Assembly (NCBI GenBank): GCA_937952875.1
Contig: CALFDI010000168.1
Span: 1-14,811 of the forward strand
Direction: 5' to 3'
Length of the DNA: 14,811 nt
From: an uncultured Verrucomicrobiales bacterium
Lineage (GTDB): Bacteria; Verrucomicrobiota; Verrucomicrobiia; Verrucomicrobiales; Akkermansiaceae
Shown: positions 14,667 through 14,811 of the stretch, piece by piece
Numbering within the stretch: position 1 is the stretch's first letter
Layout: each line of letters begins with the position of its first letter
Translations under genes and position numbers: made by a program
The notes under the pieces: generated by a model
What the model saw: only the letters and a program-made list of their open reading frames with translations
Told to the model about the DNA's origin: nothing
The model's database searches: none

Positions 14667-14811
14667 ATGCAGAGTAGACTGTTTCGGAACCCTTTCATGC
14701 CACAAATTTTGGTTTTATTAGCTCTCTTTTCCTCCTGTGGAGAAAAGGAGACCGCTTCCAATGAGGAAGTCGTCCGTCCGGTGAAAATGATCACCATTGA
14801 GGCGGCGAGTA
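14667..14811 (+). CDS. Lipoprotein, probable RND efflux membrane fusion protein, 3'-truncated
   Basis: Only 48 codons are inside the window. The ATG at 14667 gives MQSRLFRNPF, a hydrophobic run (ILVLLALFSS) and a cysteine at residue 24. This is a basic n-region, core and lipobox-like LFSSC, so a lipoprotein signal peptide is likely. After a short acidic, disordered linker comes VVRPVKMITIEAA, which resembles the start of the first strand of HlyD/AcrA-type periplasmic adaptors (R-P-V-K-hydrophobic). Such proteins bridge an inner-membrane RND pump and an outer-membrane channel. A later ATG at 14697 would drop the arginines of the signal peptide, so I prefer 14667. A perfect -35-like TTGACA lies upstream. 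The family call rests on a short stretch only; another secreted lipoprotein is possible. Confidence 0.6.
   Translation, partial: MQSRLFRNPFMPQILVLLALFSSCGEKETASNEEVVRPVKMITIEAAS

Overview
The window looks like a chromosomal segment of a Gram-negative bacterium of moderate GC (close to 50% by eye). A member of the Verrucomicrobiota is the most likely source. The evidence is two small secreted proteins with PEP-CTERM-type tails (a VPEP or VPEA motif, a short hydrophobic stretch, then an arginine cluster), a COG3379-type AlkP-superfamily protein fused to TPRs and a sulfotransferase-like domain, and few clear Shine-Dalgarno sites. The assignment rests on protein style only; a planctomycete or another PEP-CTERM-bearing lineage cannot be excluded. 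No phage, IS, CRISPR or plasmid feature was seen.

Layout. 1-851 (+): 3' part of a Gfo/Idh/MocA-type oxidoreductase. 867-1427 (-): PEP-CTERM protein A, convergent with it. 1428-1727: about 300 bases without a convincing gene. 1728-2222 (-): coaD, a core coenzyme A gene. 2388-6596 (+): a three-gene ABC importer operon (ATPase, extended substrate-binding protein, fused two-domain permease) with a 1-base gap and then a 4-base overlap. 6818-7432 (+): PEP-CTERM protein B, a relative of protein A. 7439-9475 (-): an FkbM-type methyltransferase followed by a GT4 glycosyltransferase. 9530-13894 (+), divergent from that pair: a GT2-type glycosyltransferase, an 892-residue AlkP-TPR-sulfotransferase fusion and a translationally coupled GNAT-like protein. 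13969-14259 (+): small hypothetical protein. 14340-14420 (+): tRNA-Leu(CAA). 14667 to the end (+): start of a lipoprotein that looks like an RND efflux membrane fusion protein.

How it fits together. The importer operon is a complete transport unit of the ferric/phosphonate/thiamine type, substrate unknown. The block 7439-13894 reads as two divergent transcription units that probably make or decorate a glycan: two glycosyltransferases, an O-methyltransferase-type enzyme, a predicted phospho- or sulfo-ester enzyme joined to a sulfotransferase-type domain, and an acyltransferase-fold protein. No flippase, polymerase or exosortase lies in the window, so the final product cannot be named. The most unusual items are the three-part fusion, the paired PEP-CTERM relatives with a shared acidic loop, and three genes whose start codon lies exactly 10 bases after a -10-like hexamer.
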